Part shown: in pieces, positions 19,263 through 29,435 of the stretch
Layout: each line of letters starts with the position of its first letter
Position numbering within the stretch: position 1 is the stretch's first letter
From: Nectonema munidae
Lineage: Eukaryota > Nematomorpha > Nectonematoida > Nectonematidae
DNA length: 64,000 bases
NCBI GenBank assembly: GCA_030549495.1
Contig: JAUIRK010000372.1
Span: 1-64,000, forward strand
Direction of reading: 5' to 3'
The notes under the pieces: model-generated
Databases searched by the model: none
The model's input: only the letters and a program-made list of their open reading frames with translations
Told to the model about the DNA's origin: nothing
Made by a program: the position numbers and the translations under genes

Positions 19263-19679
19263 AAATTCCATTTATCAAAATATTTTACACATTTTATTAG
19301 GGAAGAAATTTGAAAACGTATGTAAAATAAATGATTAAAATTATATTACAAAGTCTTTTCTTCTTTTTTAATATTTTTTAAGATTCACAATTATTTATAT
19401 AATGTTTTTATTTAAATAAAAGTTATAAAATTTAGGTTTATAAAATTTCATTTTTGTAAAAATCCTGTTTTATGATAGTATAATTGTTAATGTATTGTTT
19501 TTATACATTATATAAAAGATCGTTCAGAATTGTCGCCAACCTAATTTTGTTAGTTCCTTACCCGTCCTCATTCTTTTGTTAACATTTTTCAATTATAATT
19601 TCACTAAAATTCGACCTTGATATCAGTAATCCTTTTATTTCTCTTCAAAGGTGACGCCGATTATACTTGTTGAGTATTG
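19263..19679. other. AT-rich spacer, no gene seen
   Basis: No gene or repeat recognised. The boundary between Helitron and the next small element is not visible. Confidence 0.5.
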
Positions 19680-20065
19680 CAAATTGTTCGTTCACAGATT
19701 TTCATAAAACTTCAAAAAATGTAAAAAAATTTAGGAAATACAAAGAATTTATTATTATAGTTTATAATATTTATTATTTTTATTGAAAAACATACCATTA
19801 AGTGTATAAGCTTGTTAATTGAAATTTCTATCAAAATATCAAAATTAACGCCATCTACAAATTCACCACGAAGTAACAAAACGACCAAAATTTCAAAAAC
19901 AACACATATGAGAATAATTTTTATTTTCAAATAATTTAGATGAAACCAAGAAAAAAATTTACATGTTGTTTTTGGATGGGGTCAGATATAATTTTCTACA
20001 CGAATTTCATCATTGAAAAATAGCGTGGAGTAAAAAGCAAGTAAAAATGCTTGGTCTTGCGAGGG
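19680..20065. mobile_element. piggyBac-like small element ending at TTAA
   Basis: About 385 bp, closely related to 8025-8394 and 37586-37953. It ends gtcttgcgaggg directly before TTAA (20066-20069), the target site used by piggyBac elements. Its left end is not resolved. A 72-residue minus-strand open frame inside (19930-19712) is not similar to transposase and is probably chance. Confidence 0.65.
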
Positions 20066-20069
20066 TTAA
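20066..20069. other. Shared TTAA between two piggyBac-type ends
   Basis: GTCTTGCGAGGG-TTAA-CCTTCGCAAGAC: two inverted element ends face each other across one TTAA. The most direct reading is one piggyBac-type element inserted at the TTAA bordering another. Confidence 0.85.
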
Positions 20070-20337
20070 CCTTCGCAAGACGGATGATTTTTTGCATACG
20101 CGAAAGACGGATATATATTTCGTAAAACTCCCAAAATGAAAATTTAATATAAAAGGACAATATTCTCGATTTTATTACTATTATGCTATATTTCAAGATA
20201 TTCACTTTCTATTTCTTACTAAACAACTGTTTAATCCTTTAGAAACGCTAAAATATATTTTGATTTTAACGCCATCTATGAAAATAAATTTGAAAAAGTA
20301 CAACCAGATAAAAATGGAAAGAATTCATTGTCTAAAC

Positions 20338-20530
20338 CAGCGTTTTTCAAACTTATTATACTGCGACCCATAGCAAGAACCACAGTTTGCATCGCTACCC
20401 ATAATACTTAGGTGTAAAAAGACAAACTCTGTTCACTAGATTCATTTATTCAGCATCTTTTTTGTCACGCCCCATTTTATTTTTCACGCGACCCACTGAA
20501 GGGTAGGGACCCACAGTTTGAAAAACGCTG
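20338..20530. mobile_element. hAT MITE with perfect target duplication
   Basis: 193 bp with ends CAGCGTTTTTCAAAC and GTTTGAAAAACGCTG, perfect inverted repeats, flanked by the 8-bp direct repeat GTCTAAAC (20330-20337 and 20531-20538). The length and 8-bp duplication fit hAT. No coding capacity. Confidence 0.95.
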
Positions 20531-20538
20531 GTCTAAAC

Positions 20539-20903
20539 CATTGGTTCTCAACCTTTCTTATCCATGGGTCCCTTTTCTCTCCTTTTTTTATTAGTGAACC
20601 CCTCATAAAAATTGGAGATAAAAAATATTTTATTTTAATATTTTTCACTAATAAAATTTTCAAGTTTTTGATAAAGAAAATAATATATAATTAGAATTCA
20701 TATTGAAATGAAAGCAAACCAATTTTAATTCAATTTTTATAATAATTATAGTGAAAAATTTACTTTTTTTTTAAATAAAAATGGTTATGAGCTGGTTTTC
20801 TTCATTTTACCATCAAAATATCTTTGAGCACATCCAATTTATAATATTTCGCATATGGACCCCTGAATTATTATGTGGACGCCGGTTGAAAAGCCCAGGA
20901 AAC
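20539..20903. mobile_element. Second hAT-type MITE
   Basis: Starts cattggttctcaacc and ends ggttgaaaagcccagg, imperfect inverted repeats of the common CAGTGGTTCTCAACC hAT type. It abuts the target repeat of the previous MITE. I see no clean 8-bp duplication for it. Confidence 0.65.
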
Positions 20904-21196
20904 TAAAAATTCTTTATATCACTAGAAGCTTCTTTTATGTATGATTTATTTGTTTGTAGAAATGCGTACATCGGTAAGTTGTCTTCAAAATTATATTAGA
21001 AGTATATGAAGTATATAAATAATCGTTAGATCATCAGATCAGTATTTATTTCTATTATTCTTGTGACCTTGAAACAATTTTCATTGATATTTTTCCTTAC
21101 TGTAAACAGACGAGCCACCCTCATATCTGTTTACAAATCATCTGGCCTTGAAGCATTTTTCTATGAAAAGCGTATTCATATCATAAATTCGAAAAC

Positions 21197-21560
21197 TTGT
21201 TCATTATAATTTCTTCCATCTTCGGTTGTTTCTCTTCTTTCGAGTTGAGCATTTCTTCTTATACATACTCTCATGATTCTGAAACCGCAACATATGTATA
21301 TGAGGATTCTCAATCTTCGGATGAAACTTTTAGTGTTTCGGATAGTCTTGTTACTCCGGATAGTACCATTTTTCAATGGGAACCTTTATCCTCAACAAAT
21401 GGCAGACCATTTTCACAAAATATTAGAAATCGTTGGAGTTCCTTGGATATTTTCAAACTATTTTTCACTCAATAGATTATTTGTTACATATTTCGCTGCA
21501 CTGAAACAAAAATGGATGAAGATTTTTGCAAGTTTATTTAATTTTCTCTTTCATTTGTAT
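21197..21560 (+). pseudogene. piggyBac transposase, N-terminal part
   Basis: The frame from 21197 encodes an acidic Ser-rich N-terminus (YVYEDSQSSDETFSVSDS) and then a segment typical of piggyBac just before the catalytic domain (SSLDIFKLFFTQ). After a stop at 21473 the same frame goes on IICYIFRCTETKMDEDFCKF. The remainder lies beyond the nested LINE-2. Confidence 0.65.
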
Positions 21561-21940
21561 GTAACCTAATTCAAATTCCTTATAATATTTTATCCAATAT
21601 AAAGAGAGTAAATAATAAAGCGCAAAGAGTGGTGTTTGTATTAACGAATAAAAACACGTAACATTTATCATATCCAATAAGAATGTGATATTTTCCTTTA
21701 GCGAATAGTAGCTCTCCTCATCAAGCTCATTTTTCCTTGAGATTAATTTTCATCCATTTTGTTTTTCACCCCCTACTCACCACACTTCCGTTATCACACA
21801 CTTTTTTGTTGCTCTCTCTCTCTCTCTTTACTGCTTACTGCTTACGCTCTCTTTCCTCAAATTTCCTCATCCTTTCTCACTGTACTCACGCACACTCGCC
21901 TACTCACTCACTCATTACATACTCTTCCTCACATATTCTA

Positions 21941-23122
21941 ATGAAGAAAAAGAAAAGTAGAGTAAAGGAGACGTTGGAACAAGGTACGGGTAATAATATA
22001 ATTACCACTAAGCCCACTTCTAGGTCAGACGTTGACAGCGACTCATGCTCCAACGTCTCGGTGCCAACAATTAAGAGAGCCCACACATCCGACTCTTCAG
22101 ATAGGGAATTCACTAAGGTTGAGAGTAGGAAGAAGCGACCCTCTCCACCTATTGTTAAAAATAAATTCATTACGGTATTTTTAAAGAATATGCCAGATCT
22201 AGGAAGTAAGCTTGGCACTTTTAAGGCAATTATTGCCCAAAAACCAAAGCTTAACATTATAAACATGTTTAAACTCCCTAATCTAAACTTGATTAAGGTC
22301 CTAGTCGGCGACGACAAATCTAAGGAATCATTGCTCCAGCCATTCCCCCAATGGCCGTTTGTGAGGAGTTACATTCCCAGGACTAAGGCCTGCGCAATAG
22401 TTATAAAGGGCCTAACGATGACCGACGCGCCGGACGTCACGGCTGCAGTTAAAGGCCTAGGTTTTTCAAACACGGTTGAACCCTTGTTCAAGAACATGAC
22501 AAGAGGATCGTGTTTGAAAGTAATTTTGGAAAACAAGGCAGCTGTTGATCAGCTGACCAAAGATGGACTGAACATCCTAGGTCTTAAATTTGCATGCCAT
22601 GCGTTTGCACCGAAGCCTAAGGCTCTACAATGCTATAAATGCCAGAAACTAGGTCATGTTTCGGCTGCGTGCCCTAACAAGGAGTGCTGCCTGATCTGTG
22701 GGGGCGAGCATGACCGCCGCACCTGCACTTCAGCCACCACTAAGGCCAGCAAGTGTTTTCTTTGCGGTGGAGAGGGTCATTCGGCAGCCTACAATAACTG
22801 TCCGGCTAAAGTTGCTTCTCTCAAGGCCAAAGACACTCCAAAAGGTAACAAGATGCATCCAAAGAAGTTAAATCCACCTCCTATTCCAAGTAAGGTAATA
22901 ACAATGCAATACCCAACTGCAATACCAACAGCCGGCCCATCTTTTGCACAAGCAGTAAGTAAACCCCTTAGGTACACGGCACCAACTTATATCGAGTCCT
23001 CCCCCTCCGAGGAGACTATCTTAAAAATAGCGCTCTCCATTTTCAAGTCACCAATGTTCAAAGAACAGTTGGAGAAAATGGTGAGCGCAGTGGCTGCGGA
23101 CCTCCTACTAGAGTGTCAGTAA
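21941..23122 (+). CDS. LINE-2 ORF1: gag-like RNA-binding protein
   Basis: 393 residues from the ATG at 21941. The frame is open further upstream to 21737, but 21941 aligns with the ORF1 start of LINE-1 and lies after the pyrimidine-rich UTR. A Lys/Ser-rich N-terminus (1-75) is followed by the jockey nucleic-acid-binding domain (FITVFLKNMPDLGSKL, KLNIINMFKLPNLNLIKVLV, CAIVIKGLTM) and three CCHC knuckles (CYKCQKLGHVSAACP, CCLICGGEHDRRTC, CFLCGGEGHSAAYNNC). The C-terminal segment FKEQLEKMVSAVAADLL is shared with LINE-1. It packages element RNA. Much of it is divergent from LINE-1 ORF1, although neighbouring parts of the element are near identical. Confidence 0.93.
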   Translation: MKKKKSRVKETLEQGTGNNIITTKPTSRSDVDSDSCSNVSVPTIKRAHTSDSSDREFTKVESRKKRPSPPIVKNKFITVFLKNMPDLGSKLGTFKAIIAQKPKLNIINMFKLPNLNLIKVLVGDDKSKESLLQPFPQWPFVRSYIPRTKACAIVIKGLTMTDAPDVTAAVKGLGFSNTVEPLFKNMTRGSCLKVILENKAAVDQLTKDGLNILGLKFACHAFAPKPKALQCYKCQKLGHVSAACPNKECCLICGGEHDRRTCTSATTKASKCFLCGGEGHSAAYNNCPAKVASLKAKDTPKGNKMHPKKLNPPPIPSKVITMQYPTAIPTAGPSFAQAVSKPLRYTAPTYIESSPSEETILKIALSIFKSPMFKEQLEKMVSAVAADLLLECQ

Positions 23123-23148
23123 ATAGGATAGTGTAGTGCCAATCTGTC

Positions 23149-25827
23149 ATGCTCAAATTTTTGCACTTCAACATTAATGGCTTGGCTAAGAAACGTAGCG
23201 CTCTAATTGAGCTTCTGGCCGAACATAGCATAGACGTCTTCTCTCTGAATGAAGTCAAATCTCAAGCCAAGTATTCCATCCGCATCCTCGGATATAGGAC
23301 ATTTGTGCATCCTGGAACAAGCCACTCGCGAGGTCTAGCGATGGGTGTGCGAGAGGGGTTAAAGGTTTCCAGTTTCACGATAAGTGACTCTGGGGACTCA
23401 ATGGCTCTGAAGCTTGATCTTGGTAGAGCTGGACATTTAGTTGTATTGGGCTGTTACAACCCGCCTAGTAACCCTCTGTTGGACTACGAATTTATTGAAA
23501 GATATCTTCGCTCCTCCGATAAGGTACTACTACTAGGTGACCTAAACGCTCACCACACTAGACTGTTTAGTGAAACCAATAGCGCGGCTGGCACCGACTT
23601 ACTCAAGTTGGTAGAGGATTCGTATGCGTTTATCGCTAACGATCCAACACCGACTCGTGAAAAGAATGTGTTAGACCTTGCAATCATGTCTTTTAATCTA
23701 AGACCACTTCTAGCCTCAATAGTGGTTATCCAGGATTGCTGTGTATCTGATCACAAGCCCTTGTTGGTCACAGTTTCTTTAGGTCCACAATTCACGGCTG
23801 ACAAGGGAAATTTAGTGAAGAGGTGGGTCTTCAGCCAAGCCAACTGGGATAGGTTTAGGTCGCTACTAAATGATTCAGCCCTGCGGGTCATGATGTGCAT
23901 AGGAGTAAAACCTCCTGAGGAACTCGCGGAGTGTGTCAACGATGCTATTCTCTCCGCGGCACGAGAGGCAGTTCCCTTGAAGGAGGTTAGAAAATACGAA
24001 AATCCAATTCCGAAGAATGTCCTATTACTCATCAAAGAAAAACGAGCTCTCTATAGAAAATACATACACACTAGGGACGCCGAGACAAAGAATCTCATCA
24101 ATCGATTACAAAAACTCATTAGGAAAAAGCTCGGCGAAACCACATCTAGGAAAGTCACAAGTATCACAAAAGCCTCTAACCCGCTACAGGGCTCTTCGAA
24201 GTTCTGGAACCTGGTAAGAGGTCTGAAGCCTGGCTGCAAAGGTCCAACGTCGGTCACTTGGAATAACCGAACAGCCATTGAGGCGGAAGATAAATGTGCA
24301 CTGCTTGCTGATTATTACGAAGATGTGTATAGGACAAATCCAGGTCCGAAAAATTTTAATTCTGAAATTGAGTTTTTTAGGCGTTTACCTGCGACGAACG
24401 ACACTAACTTCATCCTAGAGGACCTGGTTCAAATCATTAAAAAGCTTAAAGCTAGGAAAGCGGCCGGTTGGGATGAAGTTAGTAATCTATTCATCAAGAA
24501 TCTTCCCCCTAGGTTTAGGGACGTCTTGCTGGCAATATATAACTCTTTTATAAAAGATGGGTTTTACCCAGACTGCTATAAAAGGGCTATACTTATTTGT
24601 GTGCCAAAGGCTGGCAAGAAGAGCGGCAAACCGAGTGACCTACGGCCTATCAGTCTTCTCCCTTGCCTGAGCAAAGTGTATGACAAATTAATTTTTGGAG
24701 TACTCGATGCTTGGTGCAAGGAGCATGCAATTATCCCAAAAGAACAGTTTGGATTTCAAAAAGGTTTGTCAACAAATCATGCTCTGCTTACCTTGCATCA
24801 TGATGTTGCAAAAAGCTTAAATGATGGCCTCTACGTTGGGATGATATCTTACGACCTGGAGAAGGCTTTTGATACGGTCTGGCATGAGGGTTTGCTGTTC
24901 AAACTAAGTAGCATGTTTGTGCCATCATGTATCTTCAAGGTAGTTCACAGTTTCCTTTCTCGACGCTCATTTCAGATCAGAATAAATAATAAATTTTCAA
25001 GGAGAATAAGCCTAGGCCGCGGGGTCCCCCAAGGTTCACCTCTAAGCCCTCTTCTGTTCAACATCTACTTATCTGATATTAGGGACTCTTTCAATAAGTC
25101 AATCTATGCTAGGATAATCAGTTTCGCAGACGACATATGTGTATATTACTCCGCTAAGCGTGTTCCGCGTATTTGCAAACACCTTACGGACGTAAATACC
25201 ATATTAGGGGGGTATTTCACTGGATGGAACCTTAAGGTGAATTACTCTAAATGCAAGTTCATCATCTTTGGCGCTAATTGTCCCAAAAATAACCCGCCAA
25301 CTATAGGGAATATTCCCCGAGTTCGCCACCTAAAATATCTAGGAATCAATTGGGATGCAGGATTTAGTTTTCATCGTGAAGCTCACGAAAAGATAAAAAA
25401 GGGGAAGAAGGATCTAGCGCTATATGGATGTCTTAAAAACCTTGGGGTCAATTCCACGGTGGTAGGCAAGGTCATTAAAATCCTAACAATGCCGAAATTG
25501 ACTTATGGAAACTCCATTTTGGGATGCCTTCCCTCAACTTGGACCAACAAAATAGATGACCTCGTGTATAAACTTTTTAGGACTGTTTATGGCAACACTT
25601 TCACTATTGCTCATAGCCGGACCTCCTTTTCCTGGTTCCAGAAAAGGTTGGAGAAATTAAATAAAAAGTTTATTGAAAAATTGAGAACACACAAGCATTG
25701 CCCACAATTATGCCAAGCTTGGGAGCTCACGCAAACCCAGGCTGAAGCGTTCTTGGGGGTATATGCTAAAAAAAAGAGAAAAATTATCCTAGGTGACTAC
25801 CCATATACAATAGCCCCCAAGCAATAG
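23149..25827 (+). CDS. LINE-2 ORF2: APE endonuclease and reverse transcriptase
   Basis: 892 residues, uninterrupted. The APE endonuclease is at about 1-225: FNINGLAKKRSAL, SLNEVKSQ (metal-binding Glu), LLGDLNAHH, VSDHKPLL. The reverse transcriptase is at about 470-745: LRPISLLPCLSKVYDK, QFGFQKGLSTNHALL, YDLEKAFDTVW, RGVPQGSPLSPLLFN and the catalytic FADD in SFADDICVYY. The C-terminal ~130 residues lack RNase H. It nicks target DNA and copies the element RNA in place. The start ATG is 26 bp after the ORF1 stop, suggesting reinitiation on a bicistronic RNA. All catalytic residues I can check are present. Confidence 0.96.
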   Translation: MLKFLHFNINGLAKKRSALIELLAEHSIDVFSLNEVKSQAKYSIRILGYRTFVHPGTSHSRGLAMGVREGLKVSSFTISDSGDSMALKLDLGRAGHLVVLGCYNPPSNPLLDYEFIERYLRSSDKVLLLGDLNAHHTRLFSETNSAAGTDLLKLVEDSYAFIANDPTPTREKNVLDLAIMSFNLRPLLASIVVIQDCCVSDHKPLLVTVSLGPQFTADKGNLVKRWVFSQANWDRFRSLLNDSALRVMMCIGVKPPEELAECVNDAILSAAREAVPLKEVRKYENPIPKNVLLLIKEKRALYRKYIHTRDAETKNLINRLQKLIRKKLGETTSRKVTSITKASNPLQGSSKFWNLVRGLKPGCKGPTSVTWNNRTAIEAEDKCALLADYYEDVYRTNPGPKNFNSEIEFFRRLPATNDTNFILEDLVQIIKKLKARKAAGWDEVSNLFIKNLPPRFRDVLLAIYNSFIKDGFYPDCYKRAILICVPKAGKKSGKPSDLRPISLLPCLSKVYDKLIFGVLDAWCKEHAIIPKEQFGFQKGLSTNHALLTLHHDVAKSLNDGLYVGMISYDLEKAFDTVWHEGLLFKLSSMFVPSCIFKVVHSFLSRRSFQIRINNKFSRRISLGRGVPQGSPLSPLLFNIYLSDIRDSFNKSIYARIISFADDICVYYSAKRVPRICKHLTDVNTILGGYFTGWNLKVNYSKCKFIIFGANCPKNNPPTIGNIPRVRHLKYLGINWDAGFSFHREAHEKIKKGKKDLALYGCLKNLGVNSTVVGKVIKILTMPKLTYGNSILGCLPSTWTNKIDDLVYKLFRTVYGNTFTIAHSRTSFSWFQKRLEKLNKKFIEKLRTHKHCPQLCQAWELTQTQAEAFLGVYAKKKRKIILGDYPYTIAPKQ

Positions 25828-26608
25828 GGAATTCTGCGTTCTGCGATATAGTTCTGTTTTTTCTGAGTTCTAGATCCGCCTACTTAAATTTAGGATTGGC
25901 ACAAGGTATAAGTCCCAAAACAGTTTCATCTTACGAGCTAGGTTAGGCATAGTCGGTAATCTGGCCTCTACAGGAGTCCGCTTGTAGGACCGTTTAAACA
26001 TACATTCCAATATTAAAACATATATCCTAGGGACGACATTTAGGGATGGAGTCAAATTCCAGGGGTAGATTGTTCCTAACCTAGCATGCCTTAAATTATG
26101 TATATCTTTCTTAACCCTATAACATGTATTAAATATTATTTATTAATAATATATAAGATATTGCATGCCTTCAAACGCTTCTATTTTTGTAGCATATACC
26201 TTTTATAATCATATTCTTTTATTTAGGAACAAGATACATTCCGTTGTGCCGGTTTTTTACCCTGGTTTTCTTCCTCTGAAGAATTCAAAGGTTTTTACGG
26301 TTAGGTAGTGCTCTAGCGACGCGATTCTACGTGGTTAGTAATCAAGCTATCACTAGACAATAAGTTTGTTTCCCAAATTGGGAGCGTTCGCGTTAGGATT
26401 GTATCGTTCTCTCAGTTGTATTTATATATTATCACATAAATTCTTGCAAAATACTATATATAATAGAGCTATTCTTTTGTAACAAGGGCCGATTGGTGTT
26501 TAGTGGGGTGGAAAGTCCAGTTAGACTTGGACTCAGCATTCCGGGCGGGCCACGATATCCGAAAGGATGGGTGCGAACGTCACAAAACAACTTAATAATT
26601 AATTAATT
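25828..26608 (+). other. LINE-2 3' UTR and tail
   Basis: Nearly identical to 15898-16686, with a few substitutions and small indels. Ends in AATT/TTAA repeats. Confidence 0.9.
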
Positions 26609-26612
26609 AATA

Positions 26613-27743
26613 ATAAAGTATCTATTTTCACAAAAAAACTGAGAGCATTTTCTCAAAACTGTGATGAATTGAGATATGTTCTCATCCGCTTTGATGTCAG
26701 GAGGGAAAGAAATCTCAACGATAAGTTGTCCCCAATTCGAATCCTACATGATCATTTTTTCAAAGCTGACATAAGTATTTCACTCCTCATGGATATGTTA
26801 CCATAGATGAGCAACTTATAATGTTTCGCGGCAAATCTTCTTTGAAAATTTACGATTGATCCAAACCTGCGCATTATGGAATCAAATGTTACCATTGCAA
26901 TGATGCTCCTAACTATTACATTTTAGCACCTCAAATTTATGTTACAGGGTTGATAGACAAACGCTATTTTGCTTCGGAAGAAATTGTGAAAAGACTTGCA
27001 ACACAAGCAGAACTGCCTCATGGTTCTGGAATTTTTACTGATCGTTTTTTACTTCACACAATCTTTGTAAATGAGCAAAATTAAATAATTATAGAACAGT
27101 AAGAGCTAACCGCAAATTCATGCCTCTAGTTATTAGACCTCAGTATTTTAAAAGACTTAAAGTAGTTTAACTGAGTATTACAAAACACGCCACTAAGAAT
27201 TTTAAAGCTGTATGTTTTGTCCTCACAGCACTTGAGTATGATAAATTTGATAGGTGAAAAACATAAGCCTGAGACATTGATAGAATATAACAAATATAAA
27301 TCAGGTGTAGATGTTAGTAATAGAATGCTAAGAGAGTTCACAACATATATAAACCCTCAAGGAGATGGCCTTTTCTGAAATTTTGTAATTATCTGAACAT
27401 TGTAGCTCACAATAGCTGGATTATACAAAAGTACAATTATCCAGAATTTTTTCCTTCAACTCACAAAAGTGGGAGAAAGTACTTCATCAGAGATTTATCG
27501 TTGAAGTTAAGTGAACTATCAATGCGAGCAAGGTGCAATGATCCCTTTACACACCGTCTTACAAGAGATCTCATAAGTTTCTATGGAATTGAGCAAGATT
27601 CAATTCAACCATCTACTTCTACACGAGGATATTGTTAGGTTTCCACTTGTAAACCTAGAAAAAGAACCACAATAAAGTGTTCTAAATGCAACAAATCAGT
27701 CTGTAAATCGCATACAATTTATTTGTGTGAAAAATATGACAAA
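26613..27743 (+). pseudogene. piggyBac transposase, C-terminal part
   Basis: Reads piggyBac-like in shifting frames: RRERNLNDKLSPIRILHDHF, then TIDEQLIMFRGKSSLKIYD (around the first catalytic Asp), SKPAHYGIKCYHC, later YNKYKSGVDVSNRMLREFTT (last catalytic Asp region), then a Cys-rich tail (CSKCNKSVCKSHTIYLCEK). Several stops and shifts show it is dead. The order matches DDE_Tnp_1_7 plus the C-terminal Cys-rich domain. The right terminus of the element is 270 bp further on. Confidence 0.88.
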
Positions 27744-28020
27744 TAATAATTCATATCTTCATATTTTTTTATTATTATTGAAAATTGTAATGCTTTGTTT
27801 TTAACTAATTTCATTTTTCCTTAATTTTAATCTAAAATAAAGCGTTTTTAATGAAATTTTTTATCTTTTTTTATAAAAAAATTTTTTCTGAGAAAAATTA
27901 AGGCTGTTATAGAAATATACGTGATAATTTGAATATAGGGTTTGTATATGTTAGTAGGCTAAATCTGCAATTCAAAAATGTATTGGAGTAAAACTCCCAA
28001 TTCTGTCTTGCGAAGGTTAA

Positions 28021-28885
28021 AAATATCAATGGTAGTTTTACCATACCTTCTTCATTCATCACATTACTACCTTTGCCAAATGATAAAAGATCCATTGCAA
28101 ATTTTAAATCACTTTCTGAAGATGCAACCAATCTCATATTCTTCCCAAGAGCACACTTTTTTTATCCTTGGCCATAAAACAGAATTCTTCAAACAAACAT
28201 TCACAACATCAGCATCTTTACCTCTTTTAACAACAGGTAACAATTGCCTGAAATCACCGCCAAGTACAAAAATCTTTCCTCCAAATAGATAAGAATCATT
28301 ATCCAGAATGTCCCTGAATGACCTTTCGACGCATTCTATTACGTACCTGGACATCATTGGGGTTTCATCCCAAATGAATAAATCAGTTTTTTCAAAAAGT
28401 TTCTTCACATTACTTTGTTTTGAAAAGCAACATGTAGTAGTTTCATGGCATGGAATTGGAATGCGGAATCTTGAGTGAGCAGTTTTACCTCCCTTGAGTA
28501 GCAGAGCAGATATTCTAGAAGAAGAAACGGCAATACAAATTTTTCCTTGACTTCGGATTTTTGACATTAGTATATTGTAGATGAAAGTCTTGCCAGATCC
28601 ACCTGGTCCATCTATGAAATAGGTGTTGTCTTTGGCTGGATTGAAGTTTGTCAATGAATTCAATATTTCATTAACAACCGAAGATTGGTCCTCATTCATT
28701 TTTCTGTAGTTTTCTTCGAAATGAATGCTTTCTTCTTCTTGGTTATAATTGAGTTCATGGAAAATGCTTGAAAGTAAAAAATTTGTTTCTGAAATCCTTT
28801 CAAACCCAAAGTCTACAATCGTCTTCCCATGTATCGCCAAAATAAAATCAATTTTTAGAAGTGCCGAAGTGTAAGCCCATTTTTT
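28021..28885 (-). pseudogene. Helitron PIF1-like helicase, N-terminal part
   Basis: The open frame 28840-28109 (243 residues) has Walker A GPGGSGKTFIYN, Walker B LFIWDETPMM and the PIF1 motif LGGDFRQLLPVV. A shift near 28110 leads into NMRLVASSESDLKFAMDLLS and on to 28021. There the coding sequence meets the piggyBac terminus at TTAA (28017-28020). Helitron helicases unwind the donor strand during rolling-circle transposition. Dead by interruption. Confidence 0.92.
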
Positions 28886-29435
28886 TCGAGGTTCAATGCT
28901 TCTGTAAAATAGTCTTCACTGAGATGGTCTTTAAATTTTGTCCATAATTCAAGGGCATTAGGAATTTCTCTAAAAATAAGGAGAACAGCAAAAATACTTC
29001 AATTGATTGGGCATAAAACTTTGAATACATTCTTTCAGTATTTCTTCTGCTTCGGAGTTAGCAACATAAATGGTGGACTCTGAAGGTTTCACAGATATAG
29101 AAGCTTTCAGCAAGAGTTAAGAGATCTTTATAAGAAGTAGCCCCTGAAATATTATTTAACAAAATACGTAAGAAATAAATATCCCCAGAATTGGGATGGA
29201 CGAATTTAATTCGTCCAATAGCTTTAACATTTTTTTCTTATAGTTCATTTTTTTTATTTTTTATTGTAGGTAAATTTTTGGGGAAAATTAATATACTTGA
29301 TAGTGCGTGCTTCTGGTATTTCCGTATTTGCCCTAAAATAACCCGTGAGAGTGGTGTCAAAATTTCTATCATTAATTGGCTAATTCTCTTCAAAAACTAC
29401 AAACTGATTGTTTGGTAGTTGTCGATCTAATTTAA
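28886..29435 (-). pseudogene. Helitron linker between Rep and helicase
   Basis: Minus-strand translation shows conserved Helitron linker pieces in broken frames: IKLDRQLPNNQFVVFEEN, TGYFRANTEIPEARTIKYI, IGRIKFVHPNSGDIYFLRIL. It connects the Rep fragment to the helicase fragment. The same region lies at 57148-57694 and 18300-18645. Confidence 0.85.

Larger units (their letters stand above)
21621..26608 (+). mobile_element. Jockey-type LINE-2, full length and apparently intact
   Basis: A 4,988-bp element bounded by the direct repeat AATAATAAAG (21611-21620 and 26609-26618), which I take as the target duplication. The 5' UTR is 320 bp with pyrimidine-rich runs (21810-21850), ORF1 21941-23122, ORF2 23149-25827, and the 3' UTR ends in AATT/TTAA repeats. 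Both ORFs are open throughout, so this copy could be mobile or only recently inserted. It interrupts the piggyBac transposase. Confidence 0.93.
20070..28016 (+). mobile_element. piggyBac element with nested insertions
   Basis: The left end CCTTCGCAAGAC (20070) and the right end gtcttgcgaagg (to 28016) are exact 12-bp inverted repeats, each next to TTAA (20066-20069, 28017-28020). That is the hallmark of a piggyBac insertion. A decayed transposase lies inside, in two parts (21197-21560 and 26613-27743), parted by the jockey LINE-2. Two hAT-type MITEs (20338-20530, 20539-20903) also sit inside. On the right the element lands in the Helitron helicase frame at 28021. Confidence 0.85.

Noticed and set aside
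19712-19930. Minus-strand 72-residue frame with a hydrophobic start, signal-peptide-like
   Set aside because: Lies within a small piggyBac-like repeat and is not kept open in the related copies at 8025 and 37586.
29191-29418. Plus-strand hydrophobic frame (also 57450-57677)
   Set aside because: Complement of the conserved Helitron linker.
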